Positions 52,372 through 60,607 are shown, counted from the first letter of the stretch. The stretch is 64,000 nucleotides of DNA from JBDSSS01 sp963764195 (GCA_963764195.1 CAVXRG010000004.1:62001-126000), one strand, 5' to 3'. The notes: generated by a model from the sequence alone, not told the origin. Translations and numbers: made by a program.

Positions 52372-52432
52372 ATGACCCTACGGTGCATGTAACGCGCTTT
52401 TCCCGCCGCCGAACCGCACGGAGATGGCGCTC

Positions 52433-52449
52433 GTCGGACGACGTCCGAC
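52433..52449. repeat. Palindromic element, copy B (upstream of mazF)
   Basis: GTCGGACG and CGTCCGAC flank a single A. The left flank GCGCTC and right flank CCATGCG align with copies A and C. It lies 62 bp upstream of the antitoxin remnant, so copies A and B bracket the toxin module. Confidence 0.75.
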
Positions 52450-52617
52450 CATGCGTCGGAGCGGGTGCGTTGGCGAGGGTGCCACTCGGGGCCAGCCTCA
52501 CCAGTGTGAGGGGATCCACGTTGGGTTGGCCTAGGCACCGCCCGCACAGCCGCGCCCCAAGAGCAGCCCTGAGTGGTTGCCGCTAGTAGCCGCTTTTTGT
52601 GTGCAGAGGCCGCCCCC

Positions 52618-52938
52618 CTATTGGTTCGGTGCCTCGAGGCGTTCGTCCGGCACGAAGCCGCGATCGGAGGCGCCGGCGTCAGGTCTGCCCCTCCACGTGC
52701 TCGCCATCGCGGCGGTGGAGACTATGACGGCGATCAACGTCACGAGGACCCACCGTAGGAAGTTGGCCTGTGACTCCAGGGTCTCGGGGCTTGTCGCTCC
52801 TCGACCGGAATCAATGTCCAGTCGCGAGAAGGACATCCAGATGTTGTACCAGTTCATCGCGGCAATGCACGCCCCCGCGGCAACCAACAGCCCAACGGTT
52901 ACAGCCCAGCGCGACCAGTAAGACCTCGTTGCTGACAT
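52618..52938 (-). CDS. Small two-helix membrane protein of unknown function
   Basis: The 106-residue protein has two predicted transmembrane segments (WAVTVGLLVAAGACIAAMNWYNIW and FLRWVLVTLIAVIVSTAAMAS) separated by a polar loop, and a charged C-terminus. Codon usage is less GC-biased than the genome norm. A TAACCT box lies 6 nt before the ATG at 52938, which supports a real leaderless gene. It lies between palindrome copies B and C. No family recognised. Confidence 0.6.
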   Translation of the reverse strand: MSATRSYWSRWAVTVGLLVAAGACIAAMNWYNIWMSFSRLDIDSGRGATSPETLESQANFLRWVLVTLIAVIVSTAAMASTWRGRPDAGASDRGFVPDERLEAPNQ

Positions 52939-52944
52939 GCCATG

Positions 52945-52950
52945 AGGTTA
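52945..52950 (-). promoter_or_regulatory. -10 box for the small membrane protein gene
   Basis: TAACCT on the minus strand ends 6 nt before the ATG at 52938. Confidence 0.4.
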
Positions 52951-53425
52951 GCGCTGCGACGGGCGGCAATTGCGGCCGAAACGATCGTTCCTCGACAATG
53001 GTCATTGATGTTGCGATCTCCGAGGTGTGGACGGTGATGTTCGCCCGACGGGAACGTCCGGTCTTGCCGCTCCTCGGACGGGACGCCAGACCATCAGCGT
53101 GAGGTGTTTAGCGTCAAGGGCTGGGCGGGGGCCGGTGTCTCGTCGTCGGTCCCTGCATAGATAATCGAGTTTGTGCTCGGCAGCGTGTGATCGGGTTGTG
53201 GCGGCGACGGGACGGGGCGGCCTGTGATGATCGGCGAGATACCCCAGGGGTTCTCGATGCCGCAGAAGGCTCCCCCGCCCCAGCGCTTGGGTTGTCAACG
53301 CCTCTTGCTGGTGGCTCGGTGCTGATGCTCTGATGTTGATGCCTGTGTGCTGAATGTTCTTATGCTGCAGTGGTGCTCGTTGTCTCCTTCCACGTGGTGG
53401 TCCCGTGGGCGGGGATGGCGGGGTC
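52951..53425. other. Non-coding stretch with repeat copy C and the 3' flank of the transposase
   Basis: No frame here has convincing codon bias. It holds palindrome copy C, a second partly related string (CGACGGGAACGTCCG near 53046-53060) and, to the right, AT-richer sequence next to the transposase end. In IS110-family elements non-coding ends carry guide (bridge) RNA, but I cannot identify one here. Confidence 0.45.
53065..53086. repeat. Palindromic element, copy C (left 22 bp direct repeat)
   Basis: These 22 bases (core GCTCCTCGGACGGGACGC) are identical to 54266-54287. The right half, CCAGACCATC, is a degenerate version of the palindrome's CGTCCGACCAT arm. The pair C/D brackets the transposase remnant in direct orientation. 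Confidence 0.75.
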
Positions 53426-54220
53426 CTATGCGCGTTGCTGGGTGAGCACCGCGTACAGCTGGGGCAGGATCGCGGCGGCGACGGCGGTCTGGGCTTGGGC
53501 CGGGGTCAGCCGGTTGTGTTCGCGGCTGGTGAGGTGTCGGTAGCGGGTGGCGTACACCCGGTTGGTCTGCAGGCACCCCCACACCGCCCGCCACGCCGCG
53601 ACCCGCAGGTGAGGGCGTCCGGCGCCGGTGACCCGGGCGCGGCCGGTGAATGTGCCGGACTTGCGTTCTCGCGGCGCCAGCCCGGCGTGTTTGATCACGG
53701 CGCGGGCGGAGGTCAACCTTCTCAGGTCCCAGTCCGTCAGGGTCGACTCGAGCCGTTCGAACACCGCCGGACGATGCGCGAGCACGCCCGCGGTATCGGT
53801 CAGGGCGGCGAAGATGTGCCGCACGATCCGCAGGCACGGACGGATTCCGCCGCGGCGGACCACCTCTGCGCGGACGGCCCGCTCGAACCAGGCCAGCCCA
53901 AGCCGGCGGGTCCGGTCCAGGTCACCGCCGTCACGGCCGCGTCCCTGCCCGACGACGACGGCCAGCGCGGCGACCCACGTCGCGGACTTGAACGGCTGCT
54001 TCGCTGTCTCGAGTGCGGCGGGCCACACGCACTCGGGCAGGTCCCGTACGAGTGGCGCGGCCACCCCCGCCGGCCTGGTCCAGGATTCTGGGTCGAGCAG
54101 ACCCGCGACGCGGACGGCTCGCCGCGCGCCAGGATCTACTACGGCGAAGCCGGCGCGCGACTTCTGACCGGGATGCGTGCCGCAGTCAACACACTCCTGG
54201 ATCGTGAAGGCCCTCGGCAT
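53426..54220 (-). pseudogene. IS110-family transposase remnant
   Basis: The 264-codon frame keeps the IS116/IS110/IS902 C-terminal domain (VIKHAGLAPRERKSGTFTG, GRPHLRVAAWRAVWG, YATRYRHLTSREHN, LTPAQAQTAVAAAIL) and a middle part (RTRRLGLAWFERAVRAE...FAALTDTAGVLAHRPAVFERLES). Full-length members are about 350-400 residues. The N-terminal RuvC-like DEDD domain is not recognisable, and the helix-hairpin-helix region expected between DWD and LRR appears deleted. It is probably inactive. The frame spans 795 bp and has high G/C third positions. Confidence 0.75.
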
Positions 54221-54264
54221 CGTCGACTAGTCACCCGGCCGTGAGCGCGAGGCGTTTACCGGAC

Positions 54265-54456
54265 ATGCCGCTCCTCGGACGGGACGCGGTTGCCGCCTTG
54301 ATTGCGGTGGCCATGTTCGGGTGCCACCTCTGGACCGACCGGCAGCCGACGATCTACTCGGAGATCCACGCCCATGTATCCGCGGTGGTGTCTGGGGATC
54401 GCTCTGCGCTCCGAAACATCATCGCTGACGGGGGGCGCGCCGCGAGATGCTCCTGA
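54265..54456 (+). CDS. Possible small membrane peptide
   Basis: From ATG 54265 a 63-residue frame contains one hydrophobic stretch (AVAALIAVAMFGCHLW) and a polar tail, with moderate G/C bias at third positions. It starts inside repeat copy D and has no ribosome site. It may be chance or a remnant. No family recognised. Confidence 0.2.
   Translation: MPLLGRDAVAALIAVAMFGCHLWTDRQPTIYSEIHAHVSAVVSGDRSALRNIIADGGRAARCS
54266..54287. repeat. Palindromic element, copy D (right 22 bp direct repeat)
   Basis: It is identical to 53065-53086. Only the left arm of the palindrome is kept; GGTTGCC follows instead of the complementary arm. It lies 45 bp beyond the 5' end of the transposase frame. Confidence 0.75.
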
Positions 54457-54779
54457 AACGTCACGCAGGCAAGCACAGACCCCTCACCGGGGTCGCGCCC
54501 GAGATGAGCGTCTCGGCAGTGCCATGGGGCGTCGAGGTGAGGCACGAATCGCCGGACAGGGGCAACCGAGCGAGCACCTGATGGTCCACCCTCGAAAAGA
54601 CTCGCCCGATCCATGGATCGACGACGCCATCACCCCGGCTCCCTGAGGACCCGTCGGCGGCGCGGAGTGACGCGCGCGCACATGCCCGCCCCAGAGCACG
54701 CCACGCCGGGTCCTGCCCGGCCCGCACCCTTGACCCGGGAGACGTTTCCAGCCCCGGCCACGTCTGGGAGGCTGGGGGC
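54457..54779. other. Non-coding stretch before osmC
   Basis: No frame shows steady codon bias over this 323 bp stretch. Composition rises back to the high-GC norm toward the right end, where GGGAGG supplies the osmC ribosome site. It seems to mark the right border of the accessory patch. Confidence 0.4.
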
Positions 54780-55202
54780 ATGAGTGACGAGAAGAGCCTG
54801 CGCCGCGTAACCCTCACCCGTGACGGCCTCGGCCGCTTCACCGCGAGCAACGACCGGGGCGGCTCGATCACGACGAGCTCCGGCACCGACGAGCTGTCAC
54901 CGGTCGAGCTGCTCCTCGCCGGGATCGCGGCCTGCACCGCGGTCGACGTCGACACGGTGTCGAGCCGTCGCACCGAGCCAGAGAGCTTCGAGATCGTCGT
55001 CACGGCTGACAAGGTCAAGGACGAGCACGGCAACCACCTGCAGGACATTGCGGTGAGCTTCCGCGTGCGCTTCCCCGAGGGGGAGGCGGGTGACAAGGCC
55101 CGCGAAATGCTGCCACGGCTCGTGCAGCGCTCCCACGACGAGTGGTGCACGGTGAGCCGCACGGTCGAGCTCGGCCAGAAAGTGACGACGACCGTCGACT
55201 GA
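54780..55202 (+). CDS. OsmC family protein
   Basis: The 140-residue protein matches OsmC/Ohr-type thiol peroxidases or their YhfA-like relatives. It has a beta-rich N-terminal half, then ELLLAGIAACTAVDVDTV with Cys52 on the central helix and a second cysteine, Cys123, in SHDEWCTVSRTVE. The cysteine pair and spacing fit peroxide reduction. GGGAGG lies 8 nt before the ATG. The gene stands alone just right of the transposase region. Confidence 0.9.
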   Translation: MSDEKSLRRVTLTRDGLGRFTASNDRGGSITTSSGTDELSPVELLLAGIAACTAVDVDTVSSRRTEPESFEIVVTADKVKDEHGNHLQDIAVSFRVRFPEGEAGDKAREMLPRLVQRSHDEWCTVSRTVELGQKVTTTVD

Positions 55203-55222
55203 CCCGACGGCGGCCCAGCGGC

Positions 55223-56038
55223 TCAGCGGCCCGGCATCGGTCGGACGGTGAGGATCTGCTCGGCCCGACCAACCGGACCCTGCTCGTCGTGCAGGGTGGT
55301 CGAGGTGAGCCCGATCCCGGAGCTGCCGAAGGTCACGCGGGTGTCGAAGCCGACCCAACCGCGGGCGGGCTCCCGGAAGAGGTGGATGGTCAGGTCGACG
55401 TTGGGGAACATCCACTCCCGCGGCGAGGTCCGCACCGCGATGCCGTTCGCGGTGTCGACGAGCCGGACGAAGTCGGCGGTCGGCGAGCACTCCTCGTCGG
55501 CGACGAGCGAGTTCGGGCTGCGGAGCCAGGTGCGGGTGCGGCCAGGACGCCGGTCGGGGTCGGCGCGGAACTCGAGCCCCTCGATGTAGCCGCCGTCCCA
55601 CGTCGACGCGCCGTGCCATGCGGGGAAGTCGGGTGGGTCCGGCATCGCGTCGAGCTCGTCGCCGGCGACGGGGGCGGTGTCGTGCGTGCTGAGTCGCCAG
55701 GCCTGCGCACGGACGACGGCGCGCCCGTCGACGGCCAGGGTGGCCTCGACCAGCTCGATGGTGCGGCCGGGGCGCGCGGTCCGGACGGTGACCCGGGTCG
55801 GGCGGGCGGGGATCATCCCGAGGATGTCGTAGGAGAGCCGGGACAGCTGCATCCCCGGGCGCGGCTCGTGCAGGTCGATCGCGTGCGCGATGAGCCCGCT
55901 CACCGGGCCCATGTGCTGCTCGTCGGTCCGCCAGGCCCCTTGGCTGTGCACCGTGGGCAGGAAGGTGTCCGGTCCGAGGCGGCGGTAGAACGCCGGAGTC
56001 CCCGTCTCGAGCGGGGGCGGGTCCATCGCGTCGGTCAC
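55223..56038 (-). CDS. TesB-like acyl-CoA thioesterase, double hotdog
   Basis: The 271-residue protein has two hotdog halves: AFYRRLGPDTFLPTVHSQGAWRTDEQHMGPVSGLIAHAI...LSYDILGMIPARPTRVTVRTARPGRTIELVEATLAVDGRAVVRA, then VRLVDTANGIAVRTSPREWMFPNVDLTIHLFREPARGWVGFDTRVTFGSSGIGLTSTTLHDEQGPVGRAEQILTV. This matches the 4HBT_3 thioesterase group that hydrolyses acyl-CoA. GTG 56038 is chosen because TAGGGT lies 7 nt upstream. The acyl chain preference is unknown. Confidence 0.85.
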   Translation of the reverse strand: MTDAMDPPPLETGTPAFYRRLGPDTFLPTVHSQGAWRTDEQHMGPVSGLIAHAIDLHEPRPGMQLSRLSYDILGMIPARPTRVTVRTARPGRTIELVEATLAVDGRAVVRAQAWRLSTHDTAPVAGDELDAMPDPPDFPAWHGASTWDGGYIEGLEFRADPDRRPGRTRTWLRSPNSLVADEECSPTADFVRLVDTANGIAVRTSPREWMFPNVDLTIHLFREPARGWVGFDTRVTFGSSGIGLTSTTLHDEQGPVGRAEQILTVRPMPGR

Positions 56039-56045
56039 CTGAGCC

Positions 56046-56051
56046 ACCCTA
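56046..56051 (-). promoter_or_regulatory. -10 box for the thioesterase gene
   Basis: TAGGGT on the minus strand ends 7 nt before GTG 56038 and overlaps the alternative GTG at 56047, which argues for the downstream start. Confidence 0.4.
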
Positions 56052-56795
56052 CGGCGAGGGGTCGGCGGTCTCGGACCGGACCAGCCCGAGACCGAGGTCG
56101 ACCATCCCGACGAGACGGGGGACGAGCCCCTCGACGACCTCGGCGGGCAGGTCGCGCAGGGGCCCCTCGAGCGTCAGCATCGCGAGCCCGTGCACCGCCG
56201 ACCAGGCGAGGAACTCCGCGCCGGGGCGCTGCACCACGGGGAGGGCGCCGGCCGCGAGCATCTCGTCGAGCATGTCGGAGAGCAGCTGGTAGGGAGTCCG
56301 CCCCGACCTCCCGGCCGCTTCCGGGGAGCCGGAGCGGCGCAGGTCGGTCGGGACCGCGAAGGCGGTCCGGAAGAGCCCGGGCTCGTCCATCGCGAAGCGG
56401 AGGTAGCCGACCCCCACAGCCCGGAACCGGGCCCGGGCGCGGTCCGCCTCCGTCGCGTCGGTGGGCAACCCGGCGGTCGTCGCGTCGATCGAGGCGGAGA
56501 TGACGTCGGCCGCCGCGGCCTGGGCGCGTGAGACGACCTCGTCGAGGAGGGCGTCGCGATCGGCGAAGTGGCGGTATGCCGCATTCGCCGACACACCGAC
56601 GACCCGGGTCGCGCCGCGCAGGGCGACGGCATCCGGTCCGCCCTCACGGGCCAGGGCCGTGCCCGCGTCGAGCAGCGCGTGCCTCAGGTCGCCGTGGTGG
56701 TAGGTGGACCGGGCCGCGGACCCGGACGGGGCGGGAGTGTCGCCGCCGTCCCCGTCTCGGGGGGTCGGGTCAGGCGTCGCCACGCTCGGCGACAT
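56049..56795 (-). CDS. TetR/AcrR family transcriptional regulator with WHG-type C-domain
   Basis: The 248-residue protein has a disordered 30-residue start and a TetR helix-turn-helix (YHHGDLRHALLDAGTALAREGGPDAVALRGATRVVGVSANAAYRHFADRDALLDEVV). The ligand domain ends in AWSAVHGLAMLTLEGPLRDLP, the WHG signature. Its start overlaps the SRPBCC gene by 26 bp; GTG 56783 is an alternative. It ends just before the thioesterase, so control of that gene or of the SRPBCC gene is possible. Confidence 0.88.
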   Translation of the reverse strand: MSPSVATPDPTPRDGDGGDTPAPSGSAARSTYHHGDLRHALLDAGTALAREGGPDAVALRGATRVVGVSANAAYRHFADRDALLDEVVSRAQAAAADVISASIDATTAGLPTDATEADRARARFRAVGVGYLRFAMDEPGLFRTAFAVPTDLRRSGSPEAAGRSGRTPYQLLSDMLDEMLAAGALPVVQRPGAEFLAWSAVHGLAMLTLEGPLRDLPAEVVEGLVPRLVGMVDLGLGLVRSETADPSP

Positions 56796-57240
56796 GCTTG
56801 ATCGCCGCCAGGGTGGCGGGGATGGAGGAGTGGGCGGCCGTCGTGCGCTCGTCGATCTCGGCCCGGGCCTGCTCGCCGTACTTGTCGTGGAACATCGCGA
56901 TCCCCGCGGGGAGGAAGTGCCACGACTCGGTGAGGCGGGTGCCGCCGGCGACGGGCTCGCACCGGTAGCTCCATCTCACGAAGCCCTGGCCGACCTCGAA
57001 CGCGAACTCCGTCGCGGGCTCGGCCACGATGACCTTCGACCGGGTCTCCCAGGTGCGTGCCGGGGTCTCGTTGCGGCCGGTGAACCATGCGCCGACCCGA
57101 GGGCCGTCACCGTCGTCCCAGGTGCACTCCCGACAGATCGGGCTCCACTCGCCGGTGCGGGTCACGTCGGAGACGAGGGCGTAGACGGCGGCCGGCGGGG
57201 CCGCGACGTCGATCGAGTCCGAGAAGGTCAGGTCGCTCAT
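56770..57240 (-). CDS. SRPBCC (START-like) family protein
   Basis: The 156-residue protein starts FSDSIDVAAPPAAVYALVSDVTRTGEWSPICRECTW, the standard polyketide-cyclase/dehydrase SRPBCC opening, and ends with a long amphipathic helix (SIPATLAAIKHVAER). The fold encloses a hydrophobic ligand; no catalytic residues can be assigned. The gene overlaps tetR by 26 bp. CAGGCT lies 6 nt upstream of the ATG as a weak leaderless -10. Confidence 0.85.
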   Translation of the reverse strand: MSDLTFSDSIDVAAPPAAVYALVSDVTRTGEWSPICRECTWDDGDGPRVGAWFTGRNETPARTWETRSKVIVAEPATEFAFEVGQGFVRWSYRCEPVAGGTRLTESWHFLPAGIAMFHDKYGEQARAEIDERTTAAHSSIPATLAAIKHVAERGDA

Positions 57241-57265
57241 GGGGTCAGCCTGCCAGACGCCGTCG

Positions 57266-57994
57266 TCACTTCTTCTGGCGGCGACTGCCGCCGTGCCAGT
57301 CCTCCTGCACGCCGACCTCGTCGGTCGTGACGCCGAGGCTGGGTAGCTGAGGGGTCTCGCGGAGGCTGCGCTTCAGCTCGGCGAAGCCTCCGAACCGGGC
57401 GAGGCCGATGACGTGGTCCCAGAGCTCGGCGGCTGCGGCCTCGTCGGGGAGGCGGCTGATGACCGGCCCGAAGAAGGCGACGCCGGTGGGTGGGTCGACG
57501 TGGATGATCGGGGTGCCGACGTCCTTGCCGGTCAGCCCGAGCGCCTCGTCGGTCTCGGCCAGGATCTCGGCGTCGAGCCCGTCGTCGTCGAGCGCCTCGG
57601 CGAGCGCCTCGGGCAGGCCGGCCTCACGCAGGATGGGTCGCACGAACTCGACCGTGCCGCGCCGCTCCCGTGCCGCCACGTCGTCCCCGGCCCCCGCGTC
57701 CTCGAAGACGTGCCGCCCCATCGCCTCGTAGAGCGGCCCGACCGCGGAGACGCCGTGCTCGGCCCTCGCCCGCGCGGCCACGCGCAGCAGGCGCAGCCCG
57801 GCGGTGTGCCCGGCCTCGTACTCCGGCGGGAAGTGGGCGTCGTAGTCGACGTCCTTGTTGACGAGCCGCAGCGAGATGAATCGCCACTCGACGGTGTAGT
57901 CGCGCTGGGCGGCGACCATCCGCACCCACTTGCTCGTCATCCACGCGAACGGGCACACGGGGTCGAAGTAGAAGTTGAGGTCGGCAGTCGTCAT
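57266..57994 (-). CDS. DsbA-family protein, mycothiol-dependent nitroreductase (Rv2466c) group
   Basis: The 242-residue thioredoxin-fold protein begins ADLNFYFDPVCPFAWMTSKWV and shares the Rv2466c layout with VEWRFISLRLVN, a helical insertion and GTPIIHVDPPTGVAFFGPVISRLPDEAAA. Mycobacterial Rv2466c uses a CPWC site with mycothiol. Here the motif is CPFA, so the resolving cysteine is absent and a monothiol mechanism is expected. TAGGCT lies 6 nt before the ATG. Substrate unknown. Confidence 0.85.
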   Translation of the reverse strand: MTTADLNFYFDPVCPFAWMTSKWVRMVAAQRDYTVEWRFISLRLVNKDVDYDAHFPPEYEAGHTAGLRLLRVAARARAEHGVSAVGPLYEAMGRHVFEDAGAGDDVAARERRGTVEFVRPILREAGLPEALAEALDDDGLDAEILAETDEALGLTGKDVGTPIIHVDPPTGVAFFGPVISRLPDEAAAAELWDHVIGLARFGGFAELKRSLRETPQLPSLGVTTDEVGVQEDWHGGSRRQKK

Positions 57995-58000
57995 GGCACC

Positions 58001-58006
58001 AGCCTA
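58001..58006 (-). promoter_or_regulatory. -10 box for the DsbA-family gene
   Basis: TAGGCT on the minus strand lies 6 nt before the ATG at 57994 in the 41 bp gap behind ldh. Confidence 0.45.
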
Positions 58007-58035
58007 GGCACGCACGCCCGGCGGGCGTCGGGCCG

Positions 58036-59037
58036 TCAGAGGCCGAAGCGCCGCGCCGTCGCCCGAACGGCATCGGCGGAGGCGCGCAGACCGGCCAGCT
58101 CGGCATCGGTCATCGGCACCTCGATCCGCTCACCGACCCCCTCCGCGTGGACGAGGGCGGGCACCGAGAGGCAGACGTCGCTGATGCCGTGGTAGTCGGT
58201 GAGCAGGGACGAGACGGGCAGCAGGCGGCGCTCGTCGTAGACGACGGCCTCGATGATCCGCGACCCGGCGAGGCCGATGGCGTAGTTGGTCGCGCCCTTG
58301 CCCTCGATGACCCGGTAGGCCGACTCGATGACCTCCCGGGCGATCCGCTCGCGGTCCTCGGCGCCGAGCCGGCCCTCGCCGGCGGCACCGGGCCACTGGA
58401 GCAGCGGGACGGACGCGATGCTCGCCGAGCTCCACAGCGGGATCTCGCTGTCACCGTGCTCGCCGGCGACGTAGGCGTGGACGTTCTGCACCGCGACCCC
58501 GGTGTGCTCGGCGATGAGGAAACGCAGGCGCGAGGAGTCGAGCACGGTGCCCGAGCCGAAGACCTGGTTGGCGGGCAGGCCCGACGCCTTGAGCGCGGCA
58601 TACGTCACGACGTCGACCGGGTTGGTCACGAGGACGTGGATCGCGTCGGGTGCGACCTCGACGAGCTGGGGCATGATCGCTCGCACGAGCGAGATCGTCG
58701 TCTCGGCGAGGTCGAGCCGGGACTGGCCGGGCTTCTGCTTCGCGCCGGCGGTGAAGACGATGACGTCGCAGTCCGCCAGGACGGCGATGTCGTCGGAGCC
58801 GATGACCCGCGCCATCGGCACGAACTGGATGCCGTGGCTGAGGTCGAGTGCCTCGGCGTGGACCTTGGCCGCGTTGACGTCGTAGAGGGCGATCGTCTGG
58901 GCGACACCGCGCATCAGCACGGCATAGGCGAGGGTGGAACCCACGGCGCCGGCACCAACGATGCCGAGCTTCGTGCGACGGCGGCGGAGTGAGGGACCGG
59001 TGAGCGGGAGGTCGTTGGCGGGATCGAGCTCGGTCAT
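58036..59037 (-). CDS. ldh: L-lactate dehydrogenase
   Basis: The 333-residue enzyme has the NAD-binding GIVGAGAVGSTLAY and the mobile loop AGAKQKPGQSRLDL. The Gln in that loop points to lactate rather than malate dehydrogenase. VTNPVDVVTYAALK with the substrate-binding region and the catalytic histidine in GEHGDSEIPLWS are also present. It interconverts pyruvate and L-lactate. ATG 59037 has GGAGG 7 nt upstream. The gene is not obviously in an operon. Confidence 0.94.
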   Translation of the reverse strand: MTELDPANDLPLTGPSLRRRRTKLGIVGAGAVGSTLAYAVLMRGVAQTIALYDVNAAKVHAEALDLSHGIQFVPMARVIGSDDIAVLADCDVIVFTAGAKQKPGQSRLDLAETTISLVRAIMPQLVEVAPDAIHVLVTNPVDVVTYAALKASGLPANQVFGSGTVLDSSRLRFLIAEHTGVAVQNVHAYVAGEHGDSEIPLWSSASIASVPLLQWPGAAGEGRLGAEDRERIAREVIESAYRVIEGKGATNYAIGLAGSRIIEAVVYDERRLLPVSSLLTDYHGISDVCLSVPALVHAEGVGERIEVPMTDAELAGLRASADAVRATARRFGL

Positions 59038-59096
59038 GGGGTGCCTCCACGCGTCGGTCGGATGCCGTTCCACGCCAAGGCTAGTGGGAGCGGGTG

Positions 59097-60467
59097 TCAC
59101 GCCGTCGCGAACAGCTCCGTCAGGCAGGCAGCGAACATGGCGGTGTGCGCGTCGACGTCGGCCCGGGTCGTGTCGGGGCACATGAGGGCCATGTTGTGGA
59201 AGGGCGTGAGCAGGATCCCGCGGTTGAGCGCGAAGAGGTGGAGGTACTGCTGGAGGTCGAAGTCGTCGGCGTCGTGGGCCTGCTGGCCGTCGTGTGAGGG
59301 CCGGGCGGAGAAGTTGTACTCGGCCCGCGCGCCGAGGCGGGTCACGTGCCAGTCGGCGCCGACCGCGTCGATGCCCGCCTGGACCCCGTCCGCCCAGGCG
59401 TCGGCGAGCGGGACCATGTGTGCGAACGCCTCAGCCGTCATGACCTCCTCGAGGGTGGCGCGCATCGCCGCCGTCGACAGGCCGTTGCCGGCGAGGGTGC
59501 CGCCGATCCCGCCCACGTCGATGTCCTCGAGGTCCACGGACCGAGCGATGCGGTTAGCGACTGCATCGGTGAAACCGAAGGTGCCGCAAGGGATCCCGCC
59601 ACCGATCGACTTGCCGATGACGAGCATGTCGGGGCGCAGGGAGTCTCGTGCGGTGATGCCCCCGGGTCCCGCACAGATCGTGTGGGTCTCGTCGTTGATG
59701 AGCAACGCCCCGTAGCGGGTCGCGAGCTCGCGCAGGCCCTCGTTGTAGCCGGGGTCGGGCAGGACGATGCCGATGTTGGTGAGCGCCGGCTCGACGAGGA
59801 CGGCGGCGACGTCACCGTGGGCGAGGGCCCGCTCCATCGCCTCGAGGTCGTTGAACTCCACGACGCGCGTCGTCTCCGCCGTGTCGACCGGGGCACCGAT
59901 GTTGTTGCGCCGGTTGACAGTCCGACCCGCCTCATCGAGCGTCGCGAAGGTCTCGTCGACCGACCCGTGGTAGCACCAGTTGTGCACGACGATCTTGCTG
60001 CGACCGGTGAGGTGGCGGGCGTAGCGGATGGCGTGTCGGTTGGCGTCCGTCGCCGTCAGGGTGAACTGCCAGTAGGGCAGGCCGAAGCGGTCGGCGAGGT
60101 CGGTGGACACGGCGATCGCGTCCTCCGTCGGGAGCATCGTCGTGATGCCCCGGGGCAGCTGGTCGATGACCGCCCGTGTCGTCCGCGCCGGCGAGTGCCC
60201 CATCATCGCGCCGGTGTCGCCCAGGCACAGGTCGACGTGGTCGATGCCGTCGACACAGGTGAAGTGGGCGCCGGAGGCCTGCTCGACGAAGACCGGGAAG
60301 TCGCCGGGCCACTTGACCATCCAGCTCATCGGCACGCCGCCGGGCAGGTGGGCCCGCGCGCGCTCCGCGAGGGCGGCCGAGCGCGGGCGGGCCGCGCGGA
60401 AGGCCTGCCGTTCGCGCTCGTGCAGGTCGTGGAGGCGGGCGCGGTCCGGGGTCGTCATGCGGACCAT
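59097..60467 (-). CDS. Class III PLP-dependent aminotransferase
   Basis: The 456-residue enzyme shows the aspartate-aminotransferase/GSA-aminomutase-like layout: LPGGVPMSWMVKWPGDFPVFVEQASGAHFTCVDG, RHLTGRSKIVVHNWCYHGSVDETF, LLINDETHT, and the PLP lysine in VIGKSIGGGIPCGTFGF. Such enzymes act on omega-amino or beta-amino acids. It is divergent from a flavin oxidase, suggesting a shared amine catabolic route. ATG 60458 is an alternative start. The exact substrate is unknown. Confidence 0.87.
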   Translation of the reverse strand: MVRMTTPDRARLHDLHERERQAFRAARPRSAALAERARAHLPGGVPMSWMVKWPGDFPVFVEQASGAHFTCVDGIDHVDLCLGDTGAMMGHSPARTTRAVIDQLPRGITTMLPTEDAIAVSTDLADRFGLPYWQFTLTATDANRHAIRYARHLTGRSKIVVHNWCYHGSVDETFATLDEAGRTVNRRNNIGAPVDTAETTRVVEFNDLEAMERALAHGDVAAVLVEPALTNIGIVLPDPGYNEGLRELATRYGALLINDETHTICAGPGGITARDSLRPDMLVIGKSIGGGIPCGTFGFTDAVANRIARSVDLEDIDVGGIGGTLAGNGLSTAAMRATLEEVMTAEAFAHMVPLADAWADGVQAGIDAVGADWHVTRLGARAEYNFSARPSHDGQQAHDADDFDLQQYLHLFALNRGILLTPFHNMALMCPDTTRADVDAHTAMFAACLTELFATA

Positions 60468-60607
60468 GGTGCTGCATGGGCGACGGTTGCGGAAGGGGTG
60501 GCTGAAATCAGGTCTCGCGACGGATTCCGTAGGCGAACGTGCTCATGATCCACGGAATGCGTGACCTCAGGCTCTCGCGGGCCGCAGCTTCACGGCATAC
60601 TGCCGGA

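Noticed and set aside
52573..52598. Hairpin plus T5 run as a plus-strand terminator
   Set aside because: The stem has a mismatch and there is no plus-strand gene upstream for it to terminate.
53295..53837. Second minus-strand frame beside the transposase
   Set aside because: It overlaps the transposase frame in another phase, is Arg/Pro-rich and has no motif.
51895..54290. Integron cassette array with attC sites
   Set aside because: The module-repeat-module pattern invites the idea, but the palindromes lack the RYYYAAC/GTTRRRY boxes of attC and no tyrosine-recombinase integrase is present.
49632..54779. Prophage or integrative element
   Set aside because: No integrase, terminase, capsid, relaxase or tRNA attachment site is visible; only one decayed transposase.
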